Positions 1 through 5,812 are shown, counted from the first letter of the stretch. The stretch is DNA of 6,320 nucleotides from Geobacter sp. UBA698 (GCA_002298925.1 DBMM01000052.1:3683-10002), one strand, 5' to 3'. Notes: generated from the letters alone by a model not told the origin. Translations and numbers: made by a program.

Positions 1-30
1 AACAGTTCGAAAGCTGGAAGAAGACAATTA

Positions 31-124
31 TCTCCGAGCATTGCGACCTAACAGGGAACACCCTCATGGCGCCAGGCCTACGGGTTTCGCGGGAAACGGC
101 GGAGCCTCCCTTTCGGAAAGGAGT
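31..124 (+). ncRNA. Moco/Tuco riboswitch aptamer, copy 1 (AOR leader)
   Basis: This 5'-UTR RNA matches the conserved blocks I know from the Moco RNA motif, which senses molybdenum or tungsten cofactor. The blocks are CTCCGAG at 32-38, GGCGCCAGGCC at 68-78, a small arm at 79-101 and GAGCCTCCCTTT at 102-113 followed by GGAAAGGAG at 115-123. CTCC 32-35 can pair with GGAG 120-123 to close the element. Within the arm, GTTTC 84-88 can pair with GAAAC 93-97 around a 4-nt loop. The spacings between blocks (29 nt and 23 nt) are identical in the second copy at 2076-2168, which argues strongly that both are real structured RNAs. The 50 nt from the aptamer to the AOR start hold no T-run terminator, so control is probably translational. 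Since the gene behind it encodes a tungstoenzyme, tungsten cofactor is the likelier ligand, but this is inference. Confidence 0.88.
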
Positions 125-132
125 CCTATCCG

Positions 133-145
133 CTCTGCGGCAGAG
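133..145 (+). other. Small hairpin in the riboswitch expression platform of the AOR leader
   Basis: CTCTG 133-137 pairs with CAGAG 141-145 around a CGG loop. There is no T-tract after it, so it is not a terminator. It sits between the aptamer and the SD and could help present or hide the ribosome site. Its function is unproven. Confidence 0.35.
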
Positions 146-161
146 TATACGAGATATGATC

Positions 162-167
162 GGGAGA
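162..167 (+). promoter_or_regulatory. Ribosome binding site of the AOR gene, complementary to aptamer segments
   Basis: GGGAGA lies 7 nt before the ATG at 175 and fixes that start. GGGAG 162-166 is complementary to CTCCC 106-110 in the conserved 3' block of the aptamer. GGAGA 163-167 is complementary to TCTCC 31-35, the 5' closing strand. Either pairing would hide the site when the aptamer is unfolded and free it when the aptamer is folded around its ligand. Confidence 0.6.
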
Positions 168-174
168 AAATTGA

Positions 175-1905
175 ATGGATAAAATAGTACGCGTCAACAT
201 GAACGATCTGAGCACCAGCATTGAAACGGTACCGGCGGCCTGGGCCGGTCTCGGTGGCCGCGCTCTGACCTCGACCATCGTAGCAGCAGAAGTCCCGCCC
301 AGCTGTCATGCCCTGGGAGCAAACAACAAACTGGTCTTCGCCCCGGGACTCTTGACCGGCACCCCGGCCGCCAATTCGGGACGGCTCTCGGCCGGGGCCA
401 AAAGCCCGCTGACCGGCACCATCAAGGAAAGCAACGCCGGCGGTACCGCGGCCCAGATGCTGGCCCGCCTCGGCGTCAAGGCGCTGATCATCGAAGGAAT
501 TCCCAAGGAAGACAGGTGGTACAGCCTGCATGTATCGCTGGAGGGTGTTTCCATCCGGGAAGAGACCGAACTGGTGGGCAAATGGAACTTCGCCGTTATC
601 GAAGCCCTTGAGACCAGACTCGGCAAGAAAACCGGCATCCTGACCATCGGCCCGGCCGGCGAGCTGAAAATGACCTCCGCCAACATCTCGGTCAAAGACC
701 CGGACAGCAAGATTCGCAGCCACGGTCGCGGCGGCCTGGGCGCAGTGATGGGCTCCAAGAAAATCAAGTTCATTTCCATCGACGACCAGGGCGCGCCCAA
801 GGTACCGATCGCCGATCCGGAGAAGTTCAAGACCGCGGCCCGGGTATTTGCCAAGGCACTGCTGGATCATCCGGTCAGCGGTGAAGGTCTGCCGACCTAC
901 GGTACCAACGTGCTGGTCAACATTCTCAATGAGGCCGGCGGCCTGCCGACCTGCAATTTCAAGGCCGGCAGCTTTGAAGGAGCCGACAAGATCTGCGGCG
1001 AGACCATGCACGACACCATCGTCGCCCGTGGCGGCAAGCCGAAGCACGGCTGCCACGCCGGCTGCATCATCCAGTGTTCTCAGGTCTACAATGACAAGGA
1101 CGGCAAGTATCTGACATCCGGTTTCGAGTATGAGACAATCTGGGGACTGGGCGCCGACTGCTGTATCGACAACCTGGACGACATCGCCCGCGCCGACAGC
1201 CTCATGGACGACATCGGCATCGACTCCATCGAAACAGCCGTCATGTTCGGCGTAGCCATGGAAGCCGGCATTCTCCCCTGGGGCGACAGCAAGGAGATGC
1301 TGCGCCTCCTCTCTGACGAAATCGGCCAAGGGACTCCGCTCGGCCGCATTCTGGGCGGCGGCGCCGCTTCGGTCGGCAAAACCTATGGCGTCACCCGCGT
1401 TCCGGTTGTAAAAAACCAGGCCATCCCGGCCTACGACCCCCGCTCGGTCAAGGGCATCGGCATCACCTATGCCACCAGCACCATGGGTGCCGACCACACC
1501 GCCGGCTATGCCATCGCCACCAACATCCTGAACGTCGGCGGCTATGTCGATCCTCTAAAAAAAGAGGGCCAGGTAGAACTTTCCCGCAACCTGCAGATTG
1601 CAACCGCGGCGGTGGACTCTACCGGCATGTGCATTTTCATCGCTTTCCCGGCCCTGGATAACCCGGAGTGCCTGCCGGCCCTGATCGACATGATCAACGC
1701 CCGCTTCGGCATCAATCTGACCGGTGACGACGTCACCAACCTGGGCAAGCACGTCCTGAAGATCGAGCGCCAGTTCAATATCGAGGCCGGCTTCAGCAAG
1801 GAGCACGACCGTCTGCCCGAATTCTTCAAGACCGAAACGGTGCCGCCCCACAACGCAATCTGGGATTTTTCCGACGAGGAAATCGACGAGTTCTGGAATT
1901 TTTAG
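175..1905 (+). CDS. aor: Tungsten-dependent aldehyde:ferredoxin oxidoreductase
   Basis: This 576-aa cytoplasmic enzyme of the AOR family interconverts aldehydes and carboxylic acids, passing electrons to or from ferredoxin at a W-bis-pterin centre beside a [4Fe-4S] cluster. The AFOR N-terminal domain covers about residues 1-205, with GRLSAGAKSPLTG at 69-81, NAGG at 87-90 and GRGGLGAVMGSK at 184-195. The C-terminal domains follow. Both pterin-contact motifs of the DxxGL(D/C) type are seen: D345-x-x-G-I-D350 and D481-x-x-G-M-C486. Cluster ligands are C293, C297, C301 and C486. The first three are spaced C-x3-C-x3-C, whereas the archaeal enzyme as I remember it has C-x2-C-x3-C. MGADHTAGYA is at 437-446. 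The length is slightly below the roughly 605 aa of the Pyrococcus enzyme. The start is set by GGGAGA 7 nt upstream. The gene stands alone, with no ferredoxin-like or NADH-oxidising partner and no MoaD/ThiS gene next to it. The aldehyde substrate cannot be read from the sequence, and a related family member (e.g. GOR- or YdhV-like) is possible. Confidence 0.93.
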   Translation: MDKIVRVNMNDLSTSIETVPAAWAGLGGRALTSTIVAAEVPPSCHALGANNKLVFAPGLLTGTPAANSGRLSAGAKSPLTGTIKESNAGGTAAQMLARLGVKALIIEGIPKEDRWYSLHVSLEGVSIREETELVGKWNFAVIEALETRLGKKTGILTIGPAGELKMTSANISVKDPDSKIRSHGRGGLGAVMGSKKIKFISIDDQGAPKVPIADPEKFKTAARVFAKALLDHPVSGEGLPTYGTNVLVNILNEAGGLPTCNFKAGSFEGADKICGETMHDTIVARGGKPKHGCHAGCIIQCSQVYNDKDGKYLTSGFEYETIWGLGADCCIDNLDDIARADSLMDDIGIDSIETAVMFGVAMEAGILPWGDSKEMLRLLSDEIGQGTPLGRILGGGAASVGKTYGVTRVPVVKNQAIPAYDPRSVKGIGITYATSTMGADHTAGYAIATNILNVGGYVDPLKKEGQVELSRNLQIATAAVDSTGMCIFIAFPALDNPECLPALIDMINARFGINLTGDDVTNLGKHVLKIERQFNIEAGFSKEHDRLPEFFKTETVPPHNAIWDFSDEEIDEFWNF

Positions 1906-1910
1906 CAAAA

Positions 1911-1950
1911 TGACAGACCCGGTGCGGCGATTGCCGCAACGGGTCTGTCA
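1911..1950 (+). terminator. Strong hairpin after the AOR gene, possible terminator without U-tract
   Basis: The stem pairs 1911-1928 with 1933-1950, giving 17 of 18 matched pairs (only G1922/A1939 fails) around a GATT loop. It begins 5 nt past the AOR stop codon. No T-run follows it on the + strand (AAAGCC follows). On the - strand it is followed by TTTTG, so in sequence terms it would be a better terminator for leftward transcription. It most likely ends or protects the 3' end of the AOR mRNA. Confidence 0.65.
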
Positions 1951-2017
1951 AAGCCTCCCACATCTCCACTGTTTTCAAACGAACCTCAATACACACTCAT
2001 CAACAACGGCGAACTGG

Positions 2018-2056
2018 CATATCGTTCTGGAATTAACGCAAGCGATGTGTTATTAA
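2018..2056 (+). promoter_or_regulatory. Weak candidate promoter with overlapping inverted repeat ahead of the tup leader
   Basis: TATTAA at 2051-2056 is a plausible -10 box, with a poor -35 (TGGAAT, 2028-2033) at 17-nt spacing. It would start transcription just before the second aptamer, where a promoter is needed. An imperfect inverted repeat, CATATCGTT 2018-2026 against AGCGATGTG 2041-2049, brackets the -35 box and could be an operator. I do not recognise it as a clear ModE or other known site. The rest of 1951-2075 shows nothing else I can name. Confidence 0.25.
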
Positions 2057-2075
2057 AGTACCTGAACGCAACATC

Positions 2076-2168
2076 TCTCCGAGCCAAAGCGCCTAAAAGG
2101 TAGATTCCTCACGGCGCCAGGCCAACGGGTTCCGTTGGAAACGACAGAGCCTCCCTTTGGAAAGGAGA
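2076..2168 (+). ncRNA. Moco/Tuco riboswitch aptamer, copy 2 (tupABC leader)
   Basis: This is the second copy of the cofactor-sensing RNA. It has the same blocks as copy 1: CTCCGAG 2077-2083, GGCGCCAGGCC 2113-2123, GAGCCTCCCTTT 2147-2158 and GGAAAGGAG 2159-2167. CTCC 2077-2080 can pair with GGAG 2164-2167. The inter-block lengths equal those of copy 1, while the connecting sequence differs, as expected for conserved RNA structure rather than recent duplication. In the arm, UUCC 2130-2133 can pair with GGAA 2137-2140. It precedes the tungstate uptake genes, which fits feedback control by tungsten cofactor. The expression platform is the terminator at 2203-2237. Confidence 0.9.
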
Positions 2169-2213
2169 ACCCACCGGGCCGGATCAATTCCGTCGTTTTC
2201 GTGGGACCTTTCC
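2159..2213 (+). promoter_or_regulatory. Predicted antiterminator of the tupABC riboswitch
   Basis: GGAAAGG 2159-2165, the 3' end of the aptamer, is perfectly complementary to CCTTTCC 2207-2213 in the 5' arm of the terminator. The helix can continue as CCCAC 2170-2174 with GTGGG 2201-2205. It is capped by CGGA 2180-2183 pairing with TCCG 2189-2192. This fold cannot coexist with either the folded aptamer or the terminator, so ligand binding should favour termination. The complementarity is directly visible. The switching is inference. Confidence 0.7.
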
Positions 2214-2237
2214 ATATCTGAGAGGTCCCTTTTTTTA
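2203..2237 (+). terminator. Riboswitch-controlled intrinsic terminator before tupA
   Basis: The stem pairs 2203-2212 with 2220-2229 (10 pairs including one G-U: GGGACCT with AGGTCCC, then UUC with GAG) around a 7-nt loop. Eight T residues follow at 2230-2237. It lies between the aptamer and the tupA ribosome site, the standard place for a transcriptional riboswitch platform. Confidence 0.9.
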
Positions 2238-2264
2238 TTAAATGGCAGCAACACTTCTATTTAA

Positions 2265-2270
2265 AAGGAG
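2265..2270 (+). promoter_or_regulatory. Ribosome binding site of tupA
   Basis: AAGGAG ends 7 nt before the ATG at 2278. This selects 2278 over the in-frame ATG at 2242, which would add 12 residues ahead of the signal peptide and lies only 4 nt past the terminator T-run. Confidence 0.85.
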
Positions 2271-2277
2271 AAAACCG

Positions 2278-3087
2278 ATGAAATTCACGCGCAGCCTGCT
2301 GTTCGCCCTCACCACCCTGCTCATACTCTGCACCACGGCCATGGCGGAAGAGCGGCTGAAGATGTCCACCACCACCTCCACCCAGGATTCGGGACTCCTC
2401 AAGGTGCTGCTGCCCCCCTTTGAAAAGAAGAACAATGTTAAAGTCGACGTCATCGCGGTCGGCACCGGCCAGGCCCTGAAGTTGGGTGAGGCAGGCGATG
2501 TGGACGTGGTCTTCGTGCACGCCCGCAAACTGGAGGACAAGTTCGTGGCCGACGGCTTCGGAGTAAACCGCAAAGATGTCATGTACAACGACTTCGTCAT
2601 CATCGGCCCGCAGAACGACCCGGCCGGAATCGCCAAGTCGAAGAGTGCCGCTGAGGCCCTGAAACTGATCGCTGCCAAGGGCGCCACCTTCGTCTCGCGC
2701 GGAGACAAGTCGGGCACCCATATCAAGGAAAAGGAACTCTGGCAGACAGCCGGGATTACACCAAAGGGGAGCTGGTATGTGGAGGCAGGCCAGGGCATGG
2801 GACCGGTGATCACCATGGCCACCGAGCGCCGGGGCTATACCATCGCCGACCGGGGGACCTACAACGCCTTCAAGGGGCAGAAGAGCGACCTCGTGATCCT
2901 CTTCCAGGGGGAGAAGGGGCTCTTCAACCCGTACGGCGTCATCGCGGTGAATCCCAAGAAACACCCCCACGTGAAATACGATCTGACGATGAAGTTCATC
3001 GACTATGTCACCGGCCCCGAGGGACAGGGCATCATTGCCGGCTTCAAAGCCCATGGTGAACCGGTCTTTTTCATCTACGGGAAATAG
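2278..3087 (+). CDS. tupA: Tungstate ABC transporter, periplasmic substrate-binding protein
   Basis: This 269-aa protein has a Sec signal peptide (positive start K2-R5, hydrophobic core about 7-18, probable cleavage after AMA at 21-23). C18 follows leucine, so it is not a good lipobox. The mature protein opens with STTTSTQDSGLL at 30-41, the TTTS hallmark of TupA binding proteins. It continues with GTGQA at 62-66 and SRGDKSGTH at 140-148; in characterised TupA proteins the equivalent regions contact the oxyanion, including an arginine. It should bind tungstate in the periplasm with high affinity and deliver it to TupB. Molybdate-binding ModA and the archaeal-type WtpA lack this TTTS start, so Tup is preferred. 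It is the first gene of tupABC, with 16 nt to tupB, and lies behind a cofactor riboswitch with a terminator. Confidence 0.93.
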   Translation: MKFTRSLLFALTTLLILCTTAMAEERLKMSTTTSTQDSGLLKVLLPPFEKKNNVKVDVIAVGTGQALKLGEAGDVDVVFVHARKLEDKFVADGFGVNRKDVMYNDFVIIGPQNDPAGIAKSKSAAEALKLIAAKGATFVSRGDKSGTHIKEKELWQTAGITPKGSWYVEAGQGMGPVITMATERRGYTIADRGTYNAFKGQKSDLVILFQGEKGLFNPYGVIAVNPKKHPHVKYDLTMKFIDYVTGPEGQGIIAGFKAHGEPVFFIYGK

Positions 3088-3103
3088 GCCGACAACCGAC
3101 TCC

Positions 3104-3790
3104 ATGGACTTTCTGACCGCATCTTTCAAAACCGCCCTGGCGTTGATCATCTCCCTTGATCCGGAGGTCTTCAATGCCGTCTTCACGTCGGTCAGCGTCG
3201 CCGTCTGGTCAACACTCCTGGCCGCGATCCTGGGGATCCCCCTCGGCACCTCGATCGGGGTCGGTACCTTTCCCGGGCGACGTTTGGTCATCACCATCCT
3301 CAACACGCTGATGGCCCTGCCGACCGTCGTCGTCGGCCTCGTTGTCTACGGCTTTCTGAGCCGGCAGGGGCCGCTGGGTGACTTCAACCTCCTCTTCACG
3401 CCGCAGGCGATGATCATCGGCCAGACGATTCTGGCGATACCGATCATAGCCAACTACTCGCTGGGGACCGTCGCCGGTGCCGACCCCCGCATCATCCCCA
3501 CCGCCCAGACCCTCGGCGCGGGACCGGCCCTGTGCTTCATGCAACTGCTGGTGGAAGTCCGCTTCGGGATTATGGCGGCGGTCATTGCCGGGTTTGGCCG
3601 GGTGATCGCCGAGGTGGGGGTCGCCATGATGCTCGGCGGCAACATCCGCGGCTACACCCGTACCATGACAACCGCCATCGCCATGGAGACCAGCAAGGGT
3701 GAATTCGCCTTCGGCCTGGCACTCGGCGTGATCCTGATGACGGTTGCACTCGCTGTCAACCTCGCCCTCAACATCGTGCAGCAGAGATGA
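3104..3790 (+). CDS. tupB: Tungstate ABC transporter, permease
   Basis: This 228-aa inner-membrane protein is a BPD-type ABC permease. It forms the membrane channel for tungstate received from TupA, driven by TupC. Hydrophobic segments lie at about residues 23-47, 61-85, 102-121, 156-178 and 201-224, the usual count for a short ModB/TupB-like subunit. The cytoplasmic coupling loop, equivalent to the EAA motif, is at about 134-165 (AQTLGA at 134-139, with a downstream glycine at 155). I chose the ATG at 3104, 16 nt after the tupA stop, because the protein then begins like family members. The frame is open upstream to 3005, but that part overlaps tupA and has no membrane or family character. 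No clear SD precedes 3104, so translation probably depends on coupling to tupA. The 3' end overlaps tupC by 4 nt. Confidence 0.92.
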   Translation: MDFLTASFKTALALIISLDPEVFNAVFTSVSVAVWSTLLAAILGIPLGTSIGVGTFPGRRLVITILNTLMALPTVVVGLVVYGFLSRQGPLGDFNLLFTPQAMIIGQTILAIPIIANYSLGTVAGADPRIIPTAQTLGAGPALCFMQLLVEVRFGIMAAVIAGFGRVIAEVGVAMMLGGNIRGYTRTMTTAIAMETSKGEFAFGLALGVILMTVALAVNLALNIVQQR

Positions 3791-4452
3791 CCATGAAAAC
3801 TCTCTATCACCTCGACTCTATCAGGAAAAACTACGGTCCGCGCACCGTCCTCGACATCCCCGACCTTCCGATCCAGGCGGGAAAGCTCTATCTCCTGACC
3901 GGCGCGAACGGCTCCGGCAAGAGCACCCTTCTCTCCATCCTGGCCCTCCTCTCGGCACCTACCTCCGGCACGGTGACCTTCGACGACCGGCCGGTGAGTT
4001 GGCAGAACGGCTCGCTTCTCGCCGCGCGCCGCAGGGTGACGCTCCTCCACCAGGCCCCCTACCTCTTTAACGAAAGCGTCCATGCCAACGTCGCCTTCGG
4101 CCTGCGGGCACGAGGCATAAGCGGCAGCGAACAGCAGCAGCTGATCGAGCAGGCCCTGGCCATGGTGGAATTGTCCGGATTCCAGAAGAGAAAGGCCCGG
4201 GAACTTTCCGGTGGCGAGGCGCAACGGGTGGCGATGGCCAGGGCTTTGGCAATCCGTCCGGAGGTGCTTCTGCTGGACGAGCCGCTGGCGAACGTGGACC
4301 GCGACACGGCCCTCCTTCTCGAACGTCTGATTGCATCCCTGCCGGAACGGGGCACCAGTGTCATCATGACCACCCACGACATCGGGCAACCCGAGCGACT
4401 GGCGTGTGAGCGCATCCATCTGGTCGCCGGGAGGCCCGCTCCCGCACCGTAA
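3787..4452 (+). CDS. tupC: Tungstate ABC transporter, ATP-binding protein
   Basis: This 221-aa ABC ATPase powers tungstate import through TupB on the cytoplasmic face. All nucleotide-binding elements are present in order: Walker A GANGSGKST 39-47, Q-loop Q89, signature LSGGE 140-144, Walker B VLLLDEP 160-166, D-loop 168-171 and switch histidine H197. It ends soon after the H-loop, so it lacks the C-terminal oxyanion-sensing (TOBE) domain found in ModC-type ATPases, as expected for short TupC proteins. Its ATG overlaps the tupB stop (ATGA), indicating translational coupling. A second ATG at 3793 would shorten it by two residues and is an alternative start. No convincing T-run terminator follows. 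Identification as TupC rests mainly on its neighbours. Confidence 0.9.
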   Translation: MTMKTLYHLDSIRKNYGPRTVLDIPDLPIQAGKLYLLTGANGSGKSTLLSILALLSAPTSGTVTFDDRPVSWQNGSLLAARRRVTLLHQAPYLFNESVHANVAFGLRARGISGSEQQQLIEQALAMVELSGFQKRKARELSGGEAQRVAMARALAIRPEVLLLDEPLANVDRDTALLLERLIASLPERGTSVIMTTHDIGQPERLACERIHLVAGRPAPAP

Positions 4453-4702
4453 ACGACCCTCCTTTTCACCCCTTAATTTCATCTCCCCCGTAATTGTAGA
4501 CAGTCCGAATAACTACTACAAACAGAGTACTGAGGACTTCGGCAAATATTTACATAATTTTGCATTCCACATAATTAGGTGTATATTTTATAACATTGTA
4601 GCTTTATAAATTTTACAGCAAACATCTGTACAACAAATAAGCAAGTTCTTCTCAACCCACGCCGATTAATCGCCCTTATATCGACTAAAAGGAGTGCTTA
4701 CC
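4453..4702. other. AT-rich intergenic region upstream of the lipoprotein gene
   Basis: About 250 nt without a supported gene, visibly richer in A/T than the tup genes from about 4485 onward. It holds a candidate promoter (4560-4587), a perfect palindrome CGATTAATCG at 4663-4672 shortly before the SD, and a weak TTGTAG/CTACAA inverted repeat (4494-4499 and 4516-4521). A short open frame crossing 4406-4609 has no coding character. I see no RNA gene or mobile-element end. Confidence 0.6.
4560..4587 (+). promoter_or_regulatory. Candidate sigma-70 promoter for the lipoprotein gene
   Basis: TTGCAT at 4560-4565 and TATATT at 4582-4587 are separated by 16 nt, giving fair matches to both boxes. An alternative -10, TATAAC at 4589-4594, lies next to it. 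The AT-rich background makes chance matches likely, so confidence is low. The implied leader is about 100 nt. Confidence 0.35.
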
Positions 4703-5722
4703 ATGTGCAAAGTGAGATCTTCACGCTTATTTTTTTTGGCAAGTTTCTGTCTAATTGTTCTAGGTTGTGGCGGTGGCGGTGGCAACAGTGCGACACAGTC
4801 AACAACTCCCACCTACACGATCTCCGGGTCGGTAACGGAATCAGGCGCGGGCCTGGCGGGAGCTACAGTGACCTTGATCGGGACAAGCACTGTTACCACA
4901 ACTACTGACGCAAATGGCAAATTCGCTTTTACCGGTTTACCGAATGGAAACTACAGCTTAATTCCAGGCAAAGCAGGAAAACGAAGCACTCCGACATATA
5001 AAACAGCAACCATCAGCGGGGCAGACCTGACCAATATCAATTTTACGGCAACAGCAAGTTCAACCACGTTATGGATTTGTGATGACCATGGGAACCTGGG
5101 CACTCTGGACATTGCAAATTACGCAGTGACTATGATCGGACTAATGAAGGACTTAAATGGGGTAGTTATTATTATAACCGATATAGCCTTGGATCCGTCG
5201 ACGGGCATACTTTATGGAATATCCACAACTCCGGTTCGTGGCCTGTACAGCATCGATAAAACCACGGCTATTGCAACGTTTATAGGAACTTCTAACATCA
5301 CCAATCCCATTACAAGTTCATTGGAATTTGACAGTAACGGTAAACTTTTCACCGCTGATAGCTTCTTATACAGTGTGAATCCCAATACCGGGTCAGCCAC
5401 TAAAATAGGTAACGGGTCTGCTGCATATGATTCCAGCGGCGATCTGGCCTTCTTCGGAAATCAATTGTATCTGACCTCGTTCAACTCTGGTTCTACGGAT
5501 AATCTTGTAAAACTGGACGTCTCAACAGGCAAAGGCACTATAGTCGGCCCAATTGGCTTCCCAAATGTTTATGGCATGGCATCAAACGACAACGTCATTT
5601 TCTATGGGGTATCCGGAACAAAATTACTCCGCATCGACATCAAAACAGGCGTTGGAACAGTTCTCAAGGATTTTGGTGGTCAGGGACTGACCAATGGTTT
5701 CGGGTTAGCTTTTTTCAACTGA
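4703..5722 (+). CDS. Secreted lipoprotein with carboxypeptidase-regulatory-like domain and propeller-like repeats
   Basis: This 339-aa protein was not recognised as a named gene. It starts with a lipoprotein signal: basic residues 3-8, a hydrophobic core 9-20 and a lipobox ending G21-C22. The processed protein would begin CGGGGGN, a flexible glycine linker. Residues about 38-117 look like a carboxypeptidase-regulatory/SdrD-B-type beta sandwich (ISGSV 40-44, DANGKF 69-74, GLPNGNYSL 78-86). From about 122 to the end there are about five repeats of roughly 40 residues ending in patterns such as LYSIDKTTAIATFIG or LLRIDIKTGVGTVL, resembling beta-propeller blades. It is probably anchored at the outer membrane; its ligand is unknown. 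The ATG at 4703 is chosen because AAAAGGAG (4687-4694) sits 8 nt upstream. The GTG at 4694 overlaps that SD and is unlikely. The gene is AT-richer than its neighbours and is followed by a good terminator, so it is probably a single-gene unit. Confidence 0.8.
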   Translation: MCKVRSSRLFFLASFCLIVLGCGGGGGNSATQSTTPTYTISGSVTESGAGLAGATVTLIGTSTVTTTTDANGKFAFTGLPNGNYSLIPGKAGKRSTPTYKTATISGADLTNINFTATASSTTLWICDDHGNLGTLDIANYAVTMIGLMKDLNGVVIIITDIALDPSTGILYGISTTPVRGLYSIDKTTAIATFIGTSNITNPITSSLEFDSNGKLFTADSFLYSVNPNTGSATKIGNGSAAYDSSGDLAFFGNQLYLTSFNSGSTDNLVKLDVSTGKGTIVGPIGFPNVYGMASNDNVIFYGVSGTKLLRIDIKTGVGTVLKDFGGQGLTNGFGLAFFN

Positions 5723-5812
5723 TGTTGTACCGAGGGAACCTTGAAGTACTATTGAAGCAATGGTTTGATCCGAACACGAACAGCGACCATCAACCATGCC
5801 AGCGGGAACAGT

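Noticed and set aside
64..1497. Long - strand open frame of 477 codons opposite the AOR gene
   Set aside because: It is antisense to a clear AOR gene, has no family motif, and its composition (G/A/D-rich) is what GC-rich third positions produce on the opposite strand. It also runs through the riboswitch.
2011..2040. Sigma-54 promoter before the tup leader
   Set aside because: TGGCAT at 2015-2020 resembles a -24 element, but no TTGC-type -12 element lies at the required spacing.
2242..2277. Upstream in-frame start for tupA
   Set aside because: It lies immediately after the terminator, has no SD, and would place a charged segment ahead of the signal peptide. The ATG at 2278 has AAGGAG at ideal spacing.
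3005..3103. 33-codon N-terminal extension of tupB overlapping tupA
   Set aside because: The extension is polar and arginine/serine-rich, is read from tupA coding sequence, and is absent from TupB proteins as I know them. The ATG at 3104 gives the usual start.
2257..3306. - strand open frame opposite tupA/tupB
   Set aside because: It is antisense to two well-supported tup genes, with no recognisable domain or ribosome site.
4428..4444. Hairpin at the 3' end of tupC as a terminator
   Set aside because: CGGGAG and CTCCCG form only a 6-bp stem inside the coding region, and the downstream CCTTTTCACC lacks a proper T-run close to the stem.
3652..4482. - strand open frame opposite tupC
   Set aside because: It is a mirror of the ABC ATPase gene. 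TupC has all the expected motifs in the + frame, and this one has none.
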